DNA of 64,000 nt from Tyto alba. Its lineage: Eukaryota; Chordata; Aves; Strigiformes; Tytonidae. Under the pieces are notes generated by a model, which was not told the DNA's origin, did no database searches, and saw only the letters and a program-made list of their open reading frames with translations. Positions 49,074 through 62,600 of this stretch are shown here, in pieces. The DNA lies in the NCBI RefSeq assembly GCF_018691265.1, contig NW_024881313.1, positions 2,472,501 through 2,536,500 of the forward strand, in the 5' to 3' direction. The translations under genes and the position numbers were made by a program. Positions within the stretch are counted from its first letter, which is position 1. The number at the start of each line of letters is the position of its first letter.

Positions 49074-51039
49074 AATAAATATTTTATTTTCAGTGTATTG
49101 TCAGGAAAAGGGAAATAGCTGATTATTTTTGTATTTAGGTAAAAAAAAAAGATTGCAATGATGTGTTTAGATATAAGCCAATACCAGCATAGTAAAGGAT
49201 GTCAACTATTACTACTAATACCATCTTTCATTTCTACAGTTCTTTCATCCTAAAAGATTCCAGTTTCTAGAAAATGTAGATTTAAGGTAAAAACACAATT
49301 AAAAATATATCTCCTTGTCCCTGCATGTTAGCTTCGAAGTATTGTTTGTCAGTTTAACAGACAGTACCAAAATATCTTTCTTCTGCTTTGCAGATGCAAA
49401 AACGTACCATGAAATGAATATGCTGAAAGTACTGTTAAACCATCTCTAGAAGAAGAGAAAATTGGTTTTATAGGTTCCTCATTTTATGACATGCTTTCTT
49501 CTCAGATTTTAATATTTTGCAACACGTTCTGAAAGAAGAAATGAATAGGTAGTGGTTTTCTATATCTGAAACATGTAGGGGCATCACAACCTACCTGAAT
49601 TGTTCCCTTGACAGTATTAAAAAGAAAGCAGTAATATCTAAATTGTAGAGGGAGGCAACTAGATTTCTAAGTGTGGTGCCAATGTTTGTAGTCAACAATG
49701 AGACATAAAAAAAATTGTAGCCCATGTTGATAACAGCAGGGTTTGAGGTTTGTATTATTAGAGCTTGCCTAAAAGTATTAACACACAACTCATGTATAGC
49801 CTTTATATAAGCTATGTTCTATTATATATTTGGGGGGGAAATAAAAATCTGTAAAGCATGAAATTGTGGTGTTACAAAACGATTATTTCTAAAAGTGAAT
49901 TATCTCGTCTCGTAGTAGTACTAGCTTGGATTGCTATGTTAGATGTCAGGTGGTTTATTTCTGAGCAAAATACAAATTAATAAGTGTACATTTTAATACT
50001 TACCAGTGACAAGAAAATAAATACAACTTTTTATTTACCTTGCAGTTAACAACCATGTGTCATTGTGGCATCTTTTATTGAAAGGAACTTTATTTAAGTA
50101 GCATAAACTTGTTGGATGGGCTTCAATTAAATGATGATTTGTTAATGCAAATGTGTAGCGAATGACTGGTAGTACATCTGTCTCTTCATCCATAGGCCAT
50201 TACTGTGCAGCATTAGCACATGATTGTAAAAAACTGGAAATCATTATATGCAGGTAGTACATATTCAATCAATTCTGACCTTATGTCTCCGACGAATAAA
50301 AAAAAAAAGTATGCAATGTAAATGATATTTAATCTAAAGCAAAAAAGGGGGAAAGAATCTTTGAATATCTGCGATTCAAGCTGTTAGATGATGTGAGGTG
50401 ACTGCTGTTTGGGATTGATTGTTATTGGTGGCCCCAGTGGGGAACAGCCAGCACATTAATCCTCTCTTACTCCTCCCTCATGCTCCTCCAATCCAAATAG
50501 TATTTTTGTTTATTTTAGGAAATAAATACTGTTCTGTTTATTTTAAAATTTCTTTTTTTTTTTTTTTTTCACACCTCTCTTTTGGAGATTGAAAGGAAAA
50601 AGCTCTGTATTGATGACCAATGTTAGCCAGTTAAGCAGGCAGTGACAATTAATACAACAAAAAATCGTACAATTAGCTTCAGCTCCATAAGTGTCTAATG
50701 AGCCATTTGTCAGTCTTTTGGTGAAATAAACTACTCTATCTTAATTCTCCACTCTTGCAGCAAATAAATAGAAGTTATGAAACACCCGGGCACCAATAAA
50801 ATATAATTTATTTTGCAGGGCATGGCAGAACTCCGTACATATCTAAAATGAGCATGTTATTTACAAACGACTTGTGATACTAATATAAAAAAGGATTTCA
50901 ATGTTAACTGCTTTCGTTCTGCAGTAGATATGTTTTCTTCCTGATTTGTTTAATCATTTAAATATATAATTACTCCTAAAGGCATGTGATTTAAAATGAC
51001 TTCTCCTGATGTGATTAACTCATAAAGCCAAAACAAACC

Positions 51040-51440
51040 TCCGAGAGGACCCTGAGAGGTGCCAGGGATCAGCAGTCTGCAGCCGAAGCCACCACCAGCC
51101 TCGGGAAGGACGATGCACGTGTTTCCACTGGGAACGTGTCCTTGCTGCTATTCCCCCTCCCCGACCCTTCTGGCCTTCTCAGTGGCACGAGCACCTTTTC
51201 ACAAAAATCACCCCAGTGGCCGCTGCCGCTAAGGTGCCACGGGTGGTGTCGGCGGAGGTGGGGCCGGTGCGGTTGGGCTGACAGAAGCTCCTCGGGCGGG
51301 CACTCGTGAGCGGTGCGTGGTAGCCCTCCGAACCCGGCCTTGCCAGGGGTGGCCAGGGGAAGGGGTGGGACATCTGGCCGGAGGGACCTGAGGAGGTCTG
51401 TCTGCAGAACCTCTTATTGTGCAGAGCAGGGCTATTCCGC
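51040..51440. other. GC- and CpG-rich patch in the large intron
   Basis: About 400 bp with raised G+C and CpG, densest at 51200-51370 (CTGCCGCTAAGGTGCCACGG, GTGTCGGCGGAGGTGGGGCC). No recognised domain, repeat or RNA gene. Confidence 0.45.
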
Positions 51441-51616
51441 TGTCCTTCCCCGTTCAGGTAGACTCTTTATAACACAAACTGGTGAATATATTTCAGACCA
51501 CCTGAGTTCTTCCTCATTCATCATTTTAACAAAAGTTTGAATTTGACTCTGGCTCGGTTTTGTGATGTCTTTCTGACCATCTGTCTTCCCAGGCTGGTTT
51601 TAAAGCTGCCAGTAAC

Positions 51617-51642
51617 TTTTTTTTTTTTTAAAAAAAAAAAAA
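51617..51642. repeat. Perfect T13/A13 inverted repeat
   Basis: Thirteen T's directly followed by thirteen A's with no spacer, a perfect self-complementary 26-mer. Confidence 0.92.
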
Positions 51643-53539
51643 GACAGAAAGAAAAGGACAGGAGAGAGTGTGATGTGTGGACAGAGCTGAGTTGCTGGTT
51701 CTCAGAGACAAAGAGAATATTCCAAATGGCAGAAGCCACTGAAGAGACAACTCTTACTAAAGAGGCAAGGGTAGAGGGACATGATAGCTGATGGTATGGG
51801 AATACATCAGAGGGGAGAGTGAGGAGGTGTGAATGGAGAAGGAGCTACCTTCACTGCTCTAGGCTTGAAGAAATCCTGAGATTTTTTTGGCAGGTTGAAA
51901 TATATGCTTAGATGAGTGCCTAGCCAGTTCCATTGCTTCCAGGTGGAGAGGTGTTGCACAGGGGAAAGCAACTATGTTTGGACACCCAGAAAACTGATTT
52001 GGGAAACCCAGACAGCGGGTTTCAAAGCTAGATACAGTGTTTTGTTATAATGGTCATTGGAAGATGATGGTTCTTTATATTCGGCCACTTGTACAAAGAT
52101 AACAAGCCAGGGTCAAACAAATGTTGAGCAATCATGACTAAAGAAAAGTAATCTGATAAAATGGTGGACAATTTCAATTCAGACAAACACTAAATTGATA
52201 ATAGAGAGCCCTCTATATAAAGCTGGCACAAACCATTCAAGATTTTGCTGTAAGTAGGAAGTCAGCATTTCTGAGGGATCAGATGAAATAACTGAAGAGG
52301 TTATTATACAAGAGGGGTGGGAGAATGGTGTCCTTTTGGAAAATAAACAGTTTAAGTTGTAGTTTATAGAGGAGATTTAATAGGTCTTTTGTATCCCCAC
52401 ACAGTTTTGAGCTAATGTAAGAAGTTTATTCTGATCATACTCTCAGATAATAAGGTGGAACCCTAACGTGTTGTGTTTTGCTGGTTTTATTCATACTGTC
52501 TTGAAGCCTTTTGGGGCAGTTACTTCTAGTTTCCTCATGGAAGAAACAAGATTCTGGAAAAGATTATTTCAATTATAGTGCTTATGTTTGGGATTCTTCT
52601 CAGTGGTCAGTGTCCTAAAGTCAACCATCAGTCTGTGGTCTGACGTGTTTGCTTGGCAACCAGGTTTTAGGAGGACTGTGCTATGTGTTTGCATACAGAG
52701 AAAGTGGATTTGGGTTCTTTTTTACTTTACTTTTCAGTTGTCTTTTGGGTGTAGTATTTTCAAAGCATGGACCTTCAATCTTGAAAGAATGTAGTCTATC
52801 CTCCTAAGCAATGCAGGCGTGTTACGGATAATATAGTTTCTGTACTGCGGTTTCCCTTAAAATTGTTCTGTTACAAAATTTTATCCTTTGCCTAATTCCC
52901 TCAGTATATAGTTTACTGTCGTACCATTTGCAAGTGGCAACTGTTTTTTCATGATGCCTGCTATACATGTTATAATATTTGCCATAGAAAATACTGTATT
53001 GAAGTCAAAATTCAACTTCTGTTACAAACAACCTTTTTCACTGGTCCTTCACTCCAAGTCATCTTCTTTGGACTCTTGTTCTTAACCCAGATTGTTCTTA
53101 TCCCAAACTTCAAAGGAAAGCTGGAACTAGCATTAGATGAATAGCAGACAACTGTAGTGAGATTTACAAGCTCAGATAAACTATTAAATGTATTTATATT
53201 CTAGAAGTATTTTATTTGGTATTTGTGCAAAACTCAAATTCTACCAGCTCTCAGTCTTTGAATAGACTCAGATAGGTACTGGTCATGTTACTCTTCTGAG
53301 GACTTAGAATTTACAGCTTCTAGGCATTTAAAAAACTATGTCTGGAGTATTCTGAGACATTTTTACAGAGGCTTAAAACCTCAAAAATAGTTTTCCCTCT
53401 AAATACATTTTTATGTTATTACTTGTCACTAGGAGGTAATATTAGTGATACCTGTTCACCCAATCAGATGAGACATAACTGGTAAAATACAGGTTGACAG
53501 AGCAAAAGAAAAGGGAACTGTGTTTTTTACTTCCCCAAA

Positions 53540-54090
53540 AAGTTTGATAACAGGATGAAAGTGAGTCACAACATCTAGGAGCCACTAAATTGATGAGCTG
53601 TGTAAAAGACAAGTGCTATCGGGCTGCCTGTGTTTCTCAAAGAGATAGGAAAGTGTTGATGCCATTGTACAGGTAATAGTAAGACCTCATCTGAAATGCC
53701 ATACACACTTCAGGTTAATTGTATTCAAGAAACATTGATCCAAACTGCTGAAGTATAGCTGCTAGCATCTAGCTTCCCTGTTCTTCTGATTATAATTTTT
53801 CAAAAGGATCTTAGGAAAGTTAACTTAGATAGCCAAGTCAAACAGAAGGCGAGAGGACACAGTTGTTTTATAGAGAAGTGTCAGGGAAGAAATATTGGGT
53901 AAGAAAGTGAGTTAAACTTGGACAATGTTGTCAAAAGCAAAATGATGTAAAATGGCCTCAAATATATATATATATTGAATATCAGAAGGTTGTAAAGGGG
54001 CTGTAATTCTTGCTACCTGTTACAGGAGTGAGGTTCTGGAGCTGTGTGATGACAAGAGTAAGTAGAACAAGAAACATGAGTACAAGATGG
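53540..54090 (+). mobile_element. Possible ancient CR1/L3-like LINE relic
   Basis: The stretch around 53670-53750 (GTACAGGTAATAGTAAGACC, TCATCTGAAATGCCATACAC, ATTCAAGAAACATTGATCC) follows the order of the CR1 ORF2 block encoding L-V-R-P-H-L-E-Y-C-V-Q-F-W and the K-K-D block, with many changes. The sequence after it has the purine-rich look of a decayed LINE 3' end. Not recognised at protein level. Confidence 0.45.
53961..53976. repeat. (AT)n microsatellite
   Basis: Short AT repeat inside the possible LINE relic at 53.5-54.1 kb. Confidence 0.85.
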
Positions 54091-54920
54091 ATCTTAATAA
54101 AAAGCAAACCTGTAATGCATTAACTCACAATCACGGGGAAGTGAACTAAATGAGATAGGGCTCTCTTTCAGTCCTAAAATAATCCTCTGTGGATCTTTTA
54201 ATCTGTCTCCTGACCACAGGATGTCCAGTGTTAATCCAGACATAGCATTTTCAACAGGCAGTCTTATCAAAGGATCTTAATGTTTATACCTGTAAATGGT
54301 AGAATTTGCTTAATGGTGAGTCATTCCTAAAGACAAAAACCGTCTTGATTGGTTACTCATAAAATTTTCTCTGTCTTAAAGGTATTACTGCTGGGTTTTT
54401 CCCCGGGAAAACTCCTTTAGCTGCATATGATTTTGGTGGGGAAAAACAGTTTTTCCTCTCTAAATGATAAGATTGCGTTTACTATTTACACTTAATTCAG
54501 AAATAAGCATTGTATGAAGTGTTTATTTTCAAGAATCTCTGCAGTATTTGGGAGCTTTTTGTGTATCCCTTTCCATAAGCAATAAAGTTATAATGGGGTT
54601 ACAGGATCACACTGAATCTGTGCTAAGGCATCTGCTAAAACTTTCTAGCAGAGCCTAATAAAGCCCTGCCCCATTTGTGACATACCAAATCACATTCTCC
54701 TTGCCTGGTCTGACAACCACAGCTCTTAAACAGCTGCTGGGGTAATTTGCATAAAGGAGATTGTAAATGTCTCATCAGAACGCATGCAGCGCAATCCACC
54801 CCAAAACCACTGCCTGAACACCAGGAAAAGAAGATTGTAGTCATAAAAATTGTGGCTCTCATGATTTTAGATTATGGTCTCCACAGTCTTACAGCTTTTG
54901 CAAATACCAAGCTTTTGTCT

Positions 54921-54944
54921 AAAAAAAAAAAAAAAAAAAAAAAA
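54921..54944. repeat. Poly-A tract (A24)
   Basis: Homopolymer; the upstream 300 bp show no recognised retrogene. Confidence 0.9.
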
Positions 54945-57705
54945 GGAAAGTTTCATTTACCGATACAGAACAATACAAACAGATGCAGTGTTGCTCTCTT
55001 GACTCAGTCTAGCAGAAAATTGACTTCAGCAGCTAAGGTATGTGCTGACCCCTCCTCAGTTCCTCACCCCAATGATAAGTAAATTGATCTAGTTGAAACC
55101 ATTTAGAATATTATTAGTAAATCCAAATTATTTTGATGGTAGTGAAAGGAAAACAAAGAAAATGCAAAAAAAAGTTAATGCAATACAGAGCATTCAATAA
55201 AGAATAAAAAATGCAGAAGTTAATATAATATGTTAATTGTCTGCATGCATCTGTTATGTTTTATGGTGCATATTTTAGTGGAAATTAGTGTTAAAATTAT
55301 GTATATTTTGATAAAAATCAGAACTAAAGGAGATGTACATGCAGAACTAGGATTTCACAATGTGACAGGAATTAGGTATATACATTTCCTGAGTTTTATC
55401 TGTGTAACTTCAGATTTCAGCTTTGAAGCATCACTCTTCTTTGCCTTGAGTGAATTATACTGGAGCAGTTTGGCATGGTAATGAAACTCAGTGTTATAAC
55501 TGTACAACCGAAAAGTCATTAAGCTCCACAAAGTCAGTGTCTGTGTCAGTTAAAGCCACTACTAGCTCCTTGATTCTGTACTCTGCCCAATTTGTAGCGC
55601 AGATTGAGGCTTATTTGCCTGGTACCTCCTTGGTTAAAACATCTCCTCTGGCCTTAGCTCCTGGAAGCATATGTCACACTCTCAGCTACACTAATCTCAG
55701 TTGCATCATCACCAATAAGTACGAAATTGCTAATAGTAATGGAACATATTGTTGTCATCCTCCTTTCACTCCAGTTTTTAATCACCTGAGGTGCATAAGT
55801 TTATTAGCACCCAAATCACCTATATCCTTGCCATTAAGAGTTTACTTACTGTCTCAGTAAATCTGCATTTCACATAATTAATAATTTTGCATATATCTGT
55901 GCAATGGCACAACTGACAGCAATTCATTCGATGCATTTGAGTTTTTATATTCATTATCAACATTAAATTGAAGGGGATTTGTAGTCAAAAGGTTGTACAA
56001 GGGGCATAACCTCAAAAAACTCAAAAATTAAGTGAACCATTTTGCCTTCTGTAAATTCCAGCTGGTTTAGAAAAGGTTTGGCAAATCACTTTAAAGGTTT
56101 GGTTTGTCCCTTTGTGAGGCAGGATGTCTATTTTTAAAGCAACGATGGTAAATCAGTAGTTTTCAGTGCAAGTTCAGTATCAGTAGAGCCCTTGTCTGGC
56201 TGAGACAATAAAAAGGTATTGTTAAAATAAATTTATTGTTAGACATTAGAAAGATTCACCATCAGTACTTCAGGAAGGTTTCAGACACTGGGGAAAAAGT
56301 GCTTCTATACTACATGTATCTTCATCTCTTGGCTAGTATTGCTAACAAAATGCAAGAAATATGTACCTGAAGGTATATGCTTCATTTACTCATACCAGTA
56401 ATTAAACAGTTCATAGTGACGTGTTTGTCTAATAACATTGCAAGACAAGGTGTGTAAGTAGTAATAAAATCTGTCATTAAAGCAAGCATTATGGTTGAAA
56501 AAGTACACAGGCTTTCATGCACACAAGCTTTCCTTCAACTCTGAAGTAGACCTACCAAACTGAAAACCTAAGTTTGAGTTAAGGTTACTGCTCTGAGTTT
56601 AACTAGTAAGTTATCAGCCAGTGAATCTGAAAAGTATCTGATACCTGTAGCGTAGAGGTTTGTTAGTACAGGAATCAAGTAGTAAGGTGGTTTTTGACAA
56701 GGGATAAAAATAATTTACAGATTTGGGAATATAAGGAGAGAAAGTACAGTGTGCCATTAAACTGGTGTCTTTTAGGTGTTTTTAAAAAAAATTATTTCCG
56801 AACTTGTTAATGTCTTTAAAATAACACCTCTACATTTGACCAATCAGCCTTCAAAGGGCCTCTTTTTCAGTAGAATTGTGTCTTACACTATGCACCATCC
56901 TTGCTTCAGATATGCAGCTTCTTCCTTTCTTGATGCGTGTATGTAAAATTTGTTTTTCTGAAAGACACATTCAGAATCAGAAATTGTGACGTTTTGTTAT
57001 TTTCTAATACTGATAGGTTAACTGGTAAATCCTACCCTCACTCAACTTAGGCAGTGCTAAGAAAATAATATCCTTTATATGTATGAATATCAGCCTCCGG
57101 GTTTGATGTGTGAAAAAGCCATCATTTTATATATCATGGTATTTGTGAAAAGGTTATTCATAATTGTTTTATTACAACATTAAAATACTGCTTTTTCATT
57201 TAAGGATTTCTCTGATAAAGATTTTAATGCATAGTACTTGATGTAAGTTATTCTTATCTTCTGTAAAGAGAGGAAAATTATATGGGACAATAATTTGCCT
57301 ATGTCTGTGTCTCCCAATACCTAAATTGGTGCCTCTTCATTTGCTTTCCAAAGATGGATGCTCTTTCACTTCTTTTATTCTCCGTACTGTAGTTCCTTCT
57401 GTCCTCAACAAGTGCTTTCCTAAAGTTGATACCGGATTAAAAAGGTCATATTTGTTACAAATGATTGGATAGAATCAAAAGGAACTCCCAAGAGCCCCCA
57501 AATTCTCACAAAGCCAAGGTGCAGTCCAAGATGATGTGCATTTTCTGAAGATAATTTTCAGCAGAAAATTGAATAGGAAATTGGAACGTGAATGTTCCAA
57601 TCATTTTTGTTGTACAAGTTGTTTCCCTTTAGTATAAGTGATGTCTTAGGATATAAACCTCTTCGAACCTTTGGGTATAAACCTCAGACTTGGAGCTTCT
57701 AACAG

Positions 57706-57721
57706 AAAAAAAAAAAAAAAA
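57706..57721. repeat. Poly-A tract
   Basis: A16 followed by GAAAAAG. Confidence 0.85.
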
Positions 57722-59681
57722 GAAAAAGATAATGCTGCAAGGATAGCCCACATTTTCAAATTCTCTGATCCAAATCAGAGCTGTTGCTGAGTCAGCCTGT
57801 TTTGGGCATTAAAAGTTCGCTAAACTCTCTGTGAACAGATCCTTTGGAGACCTGTAAGTTCTGTATGAAAGTAGAATCCATAAATTATTGGTATCCTGAA
57901 CGGTGACCTTTTAAAAGCAGGCATAAGATCACGTGTCTAAGATTGTGCAATACCATCCAAGGCAGTAAGAAAGCTTATAATAATCATTGGCAAGTGTTTT
58001 CACAGCGTGGTTCAACTGACAGAGATAGATGCCACCTCCTCAAAGGATGCATTCTACCTGTCACAGCCAACTAAATACTCAATAGGATAATTTCCTTCAG
58101 ATAAAATACCACCTACATCCCAAACAACCATCAGCAAGGATTCAGTCAAGATGTGCCCAGAGGAACTGCTGAGGTTATCGTGAATCAGTGCGATCTGGTG
58201 TAGGGTGCTGCGCTGTTCCCACAAACTGAAGGGAATATTTCAGTCCACCCGTCGGGTGGTTTCCAGTGCTAGGTCCTGTGCTGCCTGGGATGATCAGCCT
58301 GTTCAGCAGACAAGTGCATTTGGCTCCACTAGACCAGATGCAGCTCCTGGCATGTTTCTGGCTTCTTACCCTTCTGGTACGTTGTGGCATCGTTACGCTG
58401 GAGCGTGGAAGAGTATGGTCAGATAAGTTAGCCTCCAGCTCTTCCTTTTCATACGTCCCCTTAGGGATCATTTATCCTGTATCTGATCACATCCCTTCCC
58501 ATATCTCTGTTTCTCTAAAAGCTAGGAAGCGGCCTACAGAAGAGCCTACCTGCATTCATGGAAATTACTCCAATGAAATAGGCGTTCACCTCTACCGCAT
58601 CAGACTGACACTTTCCCCATCTGCATTTGCCAGTCGTAGGAAATGCCAGAGGATTAGGATGTCAGGTCCATTTTCAAGCTGCCTAAAAACAATCCTGAAG
58701 TGTCCCTTGTGCACCTCTCACATTAGCAATGGAAAGTGGTAGGTTCAGAAAAAGATATTTCTCTTTAGAAGTAAGTTAAAATACAGTTTTAAGGAAACAG
58801 AACAAAGTATAAAGAGGACAATAGAATTCAAATTAGCGTCATTTTGAGACATCAGTTATTTCAAATGTATAAACGTGCAACAGATTTTCCGCCAGAGAGG
58901 TGGAGAGGGAATTTTAGTGTCCTTTTTCTACCTTGAAATTTCTGAGAAGCATATAGAAAATCAGAACTTGAATTCTTTGGTGGAGGAATACTTCCAGTTG
59001 GTAAGAAACAAATAATAAAAAAAAAATACTTTTTTTATTTCTGAAATGGAGTACCTGCTTGAGGTACAGCGAGCTGTAAAACCTGGCATATATTTCATAG
59101 TGACTGGTTTTGGTCCATATATAACAATAGGTTAATCTGAAACAGTGAATTAGCAGACAAAAATAGGGTCTAGAAGTTCCAGCCAAGTTTACAGTGCCAA
59201 GGATAATCAGAAACCCATATATACAGAGTAGAAAGTTCCTGAAAATATTTAATCCTGTTTAAATAAGATAGAAATTGAGAAGAAACAGCCCCCACTGTCT
59301 TTCTGCAGCATTGGCTGGAGTTGGGACATAAGGGTTGTTTAAAGCATGGCTTGCTGTAAGACTTGTACTTTTGGTGCCAAATGGCCAGTCCCAAATGTGT
59401 GTGTCGATTATTGTGTGCCCAACTCTCAGGACAACCCAAACTCTCACATTTCCTATCCCACAAACGCATTGCTGCCCATGCCAAAATCTCTTCCTAGGAC
59501 AGAACTTCTTCCTGGCACAGAGATTTAGCAGACAACTACTTTGTCCATGGAGTAATGAACTGATCTGTCCATATTTCAGGCATGGGTATGATTTGACCTT
59601 GGATGTGAATAGCATAGTTTTTAACTCCTCTTTCATCCTCCTCGTTTTCTCTAAATATTGAGTGTCAGTACTAACTGAAAG

Positions 59682-59698
59682 TATATATATATATATAT
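59682..59698. repeat. (TA)n microsatellite
   Basis: About eight uninterrupted TA units. Confidence 0.88.
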
Positions 59699-62600
59699 TC
59701 AACTATACTATGTCCAAAATGTGTGGTTGCATAACAGGTAAAAAACAGATATATCATCTTAAGCATCAGACCATATAGTCTGCAGTCTCATTATTCATTT
59801 CGTTGTAATCACAACTGTATTCTTGCGGTGGTCTGCAAAGTACAAAGCAGATTTCCAGCAGGGGCAAAGGGCAGAATGCAGCTCAAGATGATGTCGGTCC
59901 TGCTCCCTCTGCAGGGTCACGTCCCCAGCTGCAGGGTCTTCTCTCTGTCTCGGGAGCCAGGCGGGGAGCAGGAGGGCAGTTCTGCACACCCCTTTGGAGA
60001 GACCAGTCAGCTCGGCTTTGAGTAAGGCTGCATGCTGCTGCTTTCACCTCCTGACAGCACCCACTGCAGAGAAGGAGAAAGCTGAATCCATCACACAGGC
60101 TCAGCCCAGTGCCCACATTGCACACAAATTACCCCTTGGGTCTTCCGTCTTTTTCTCCACAGCTCCTATGAAAAAAATCCTTACTGATACTTCCCTTCCA
60201 CCTAAATCTTCTGTTCTCTCTTGTCTATCCTTCATCTTTTCCTTCGTTCCTCTATAGTGTTTATTTCTCTCCTTGTTTCTCTCTTTGGATTATTTACCTC
60301 CTTTACACCTGATCCCCCTCCACATATAAATGTCTGTGTGCACAGATGGGATTTCTAGGACAGTCAGTATATAATTTTCCACAAGCAATGTTATTTAAAA
60401 ACAAACTTGATCATCTCAATTTATGCCAGAAAGGGCATAAATGGAAAAGAGGCTTTACTGATTTTCAGCCTTAGAACTAGCTCTTCATTAAAAGTTGGTA
60501 TGTCTGATGAGTAGCAGGTCCAGTCCCTCCCTTTTGCTGATAATTTTATTTTGCTGATATATCCCTATTAGTAGTGAGCTGTGTGAGGTGTGTACATCAT
60601 TCTGATTTTCTTACATGGACATTTGTCAGCAAGTTTTATGCCCAGATGTCTTGTCAACATCTGGAAGAAAGTGACTATAAAAGGAAAGCTACCGCTAGGG
60701 TAGAGGTAGATGTATTGGAAAAACAGATGAAAAATAGTAATTATTATTGTTTTTTTTTAACAGTAGCCAGTGAATTTTTACAGTGCTGCGGGCTTTCTTA
60801 TAGCTCTGTAAAAGTTCTTAAGTAGTGTCAATTTACTGTCATTTCCACAAACTTGGGTTATTGCTTCCTCCTCACATGTCCAAAATAGGTGAGCACACTT
60901 TCATCAGTTGTATATATGGCATCCCTGTGCAGCAAGATGCTAATTCTTCAGTGCTTCCTACTCCTTTCAGTAAGGACTAACTTGTTGATTCCTAACTGTG
61001 GACAACTAGTCAAGTTTGGAGTTGCCTTTGATTGCAAACATTTTGATTTTGAGTGACGTGCTGATATAAACACATTTGCGTTAGCTGATTTGCAAGAAAT
61101 GTCAGAGAAATGGTAAGACTACTGCTGTGCTTTCGGGAGGGAAAAAGGCAGCCTTCCGTTATTAATGAATTTTTTAAAGCTTTTACTTGTGTCTTAGAGA
61201 TCAGCTTTTAGAGATGAGCAGTTACTCTGACCACAAAATGAACATTTAAAATAAATACTTTTTTTTTGGCATATTCTTTGTGTGTTAAAACGATTGCTCA
61301 TAAAAATTGTCAGCTCACGTAGCTGTCAGTTCAGCTGTCCAATGTGACAGTACTGCTGCCCCGTGGTCCCTCTGGTTGGAGATATACATTTCAAGCACAC
61401 AGTAATATGTAACTCATAGGTGTATAAAATCATAATAGAGCATTTCATCACATCTAAATAAGGGTAGGTGCCTGCTGTCTGAACGGTTAACTGTTGAAAA
61501 CATTGAATACAAGACATTTGACACTAATTTTACTGGTCAAATCCTCCCCTGAAAGAAGTCTGCCTTGACAAGCTGTTCACAAGGTACCTTTTGCAGAGAG
61601 AGCCTGGCTTGATGGGTCGTCGTGTAAGCTACTTGACATTTGTCCCCAGTCAGACCGGATGCCACATGAAAAATTTACTCAGGCACGGGGCTCCCAGGAA
61701 TAAACATTTCTCTGGTGTTGCTCACCAGGGACCCGGCAAGGTGAGCGGAACTCCAACTTGTCACGGATGCTCTGTTCTGACAAACATAAGTAGATGCTAA
61801 TGGCTAAATCGTGACAGAATAAAGTCCCACAACCATATGGCTAATTGCCACAACAATATCTTCAGTGTTATTAATCAAGTTTTCATAGTGTGCCATGATA
61901 ATTGGAATAATTAGAAACAGCATAGGCATTGCTTGCCTCTGCCGCACATACTGCAGACAGGGACCTGGAACAACCGCAATTGCACTTTCTGTGCAGCATT
62001 GTTTAGTGCTTTCCTTTCCAGCAAATACTGTGGTTAATTAATGAATTAGCTGTTTGCCACCAGAGTATTTTATTGCTAGCAGGGCTTCTGCAGGGGCACA
62101 TAGGTAGCTAAACGAGACCACTAAGCCCTTGCGTGTCTCCGAAAAGATGTGCTATTCCCATAAGGCTGCCGCTACACAACACAAAACTTCACCAGTCATA
62201 GGTACTTTGTTTCACAAAAGTTGAAGTTCCTATTCTTGTAACTAATATGTAAAACAACTTCTTTTAAGTATATACAGAAAGGATAAAACAACTTCAAAAT
62301 GTGCATTTTTTTTTTGCTTAACAGTTTAAATGAAAGCAAAGCTCCGGAAAATAATGGTGCAATTAACTTAACAGGCAGAAGTTAACTCTTATTTGCCTTA
62401 CCCTGCATAATAATGGAATTGGGCTCCAAACTTATATTCTGCCTTTGAACTAAGGTCATAAATAAAGTGATGATTCGAACACTGTTACTTACACTAAGCA
62501 GCTAAATCATCATTTTGTGTGCTACCTATTGGAACAGCCTCACTTGATTCTTATGTTTAGGGGTATGACAGCAGGGAGGAAACGCTTGTGTTTCCTCGGT

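Noticed and set aside
55450..55860. Endogenous retroviral envelope fragment
   Set aside because: Sequons alone are weak evidence. No LTRs, no transmembrane segment, and no other retroviral coding region nearby.
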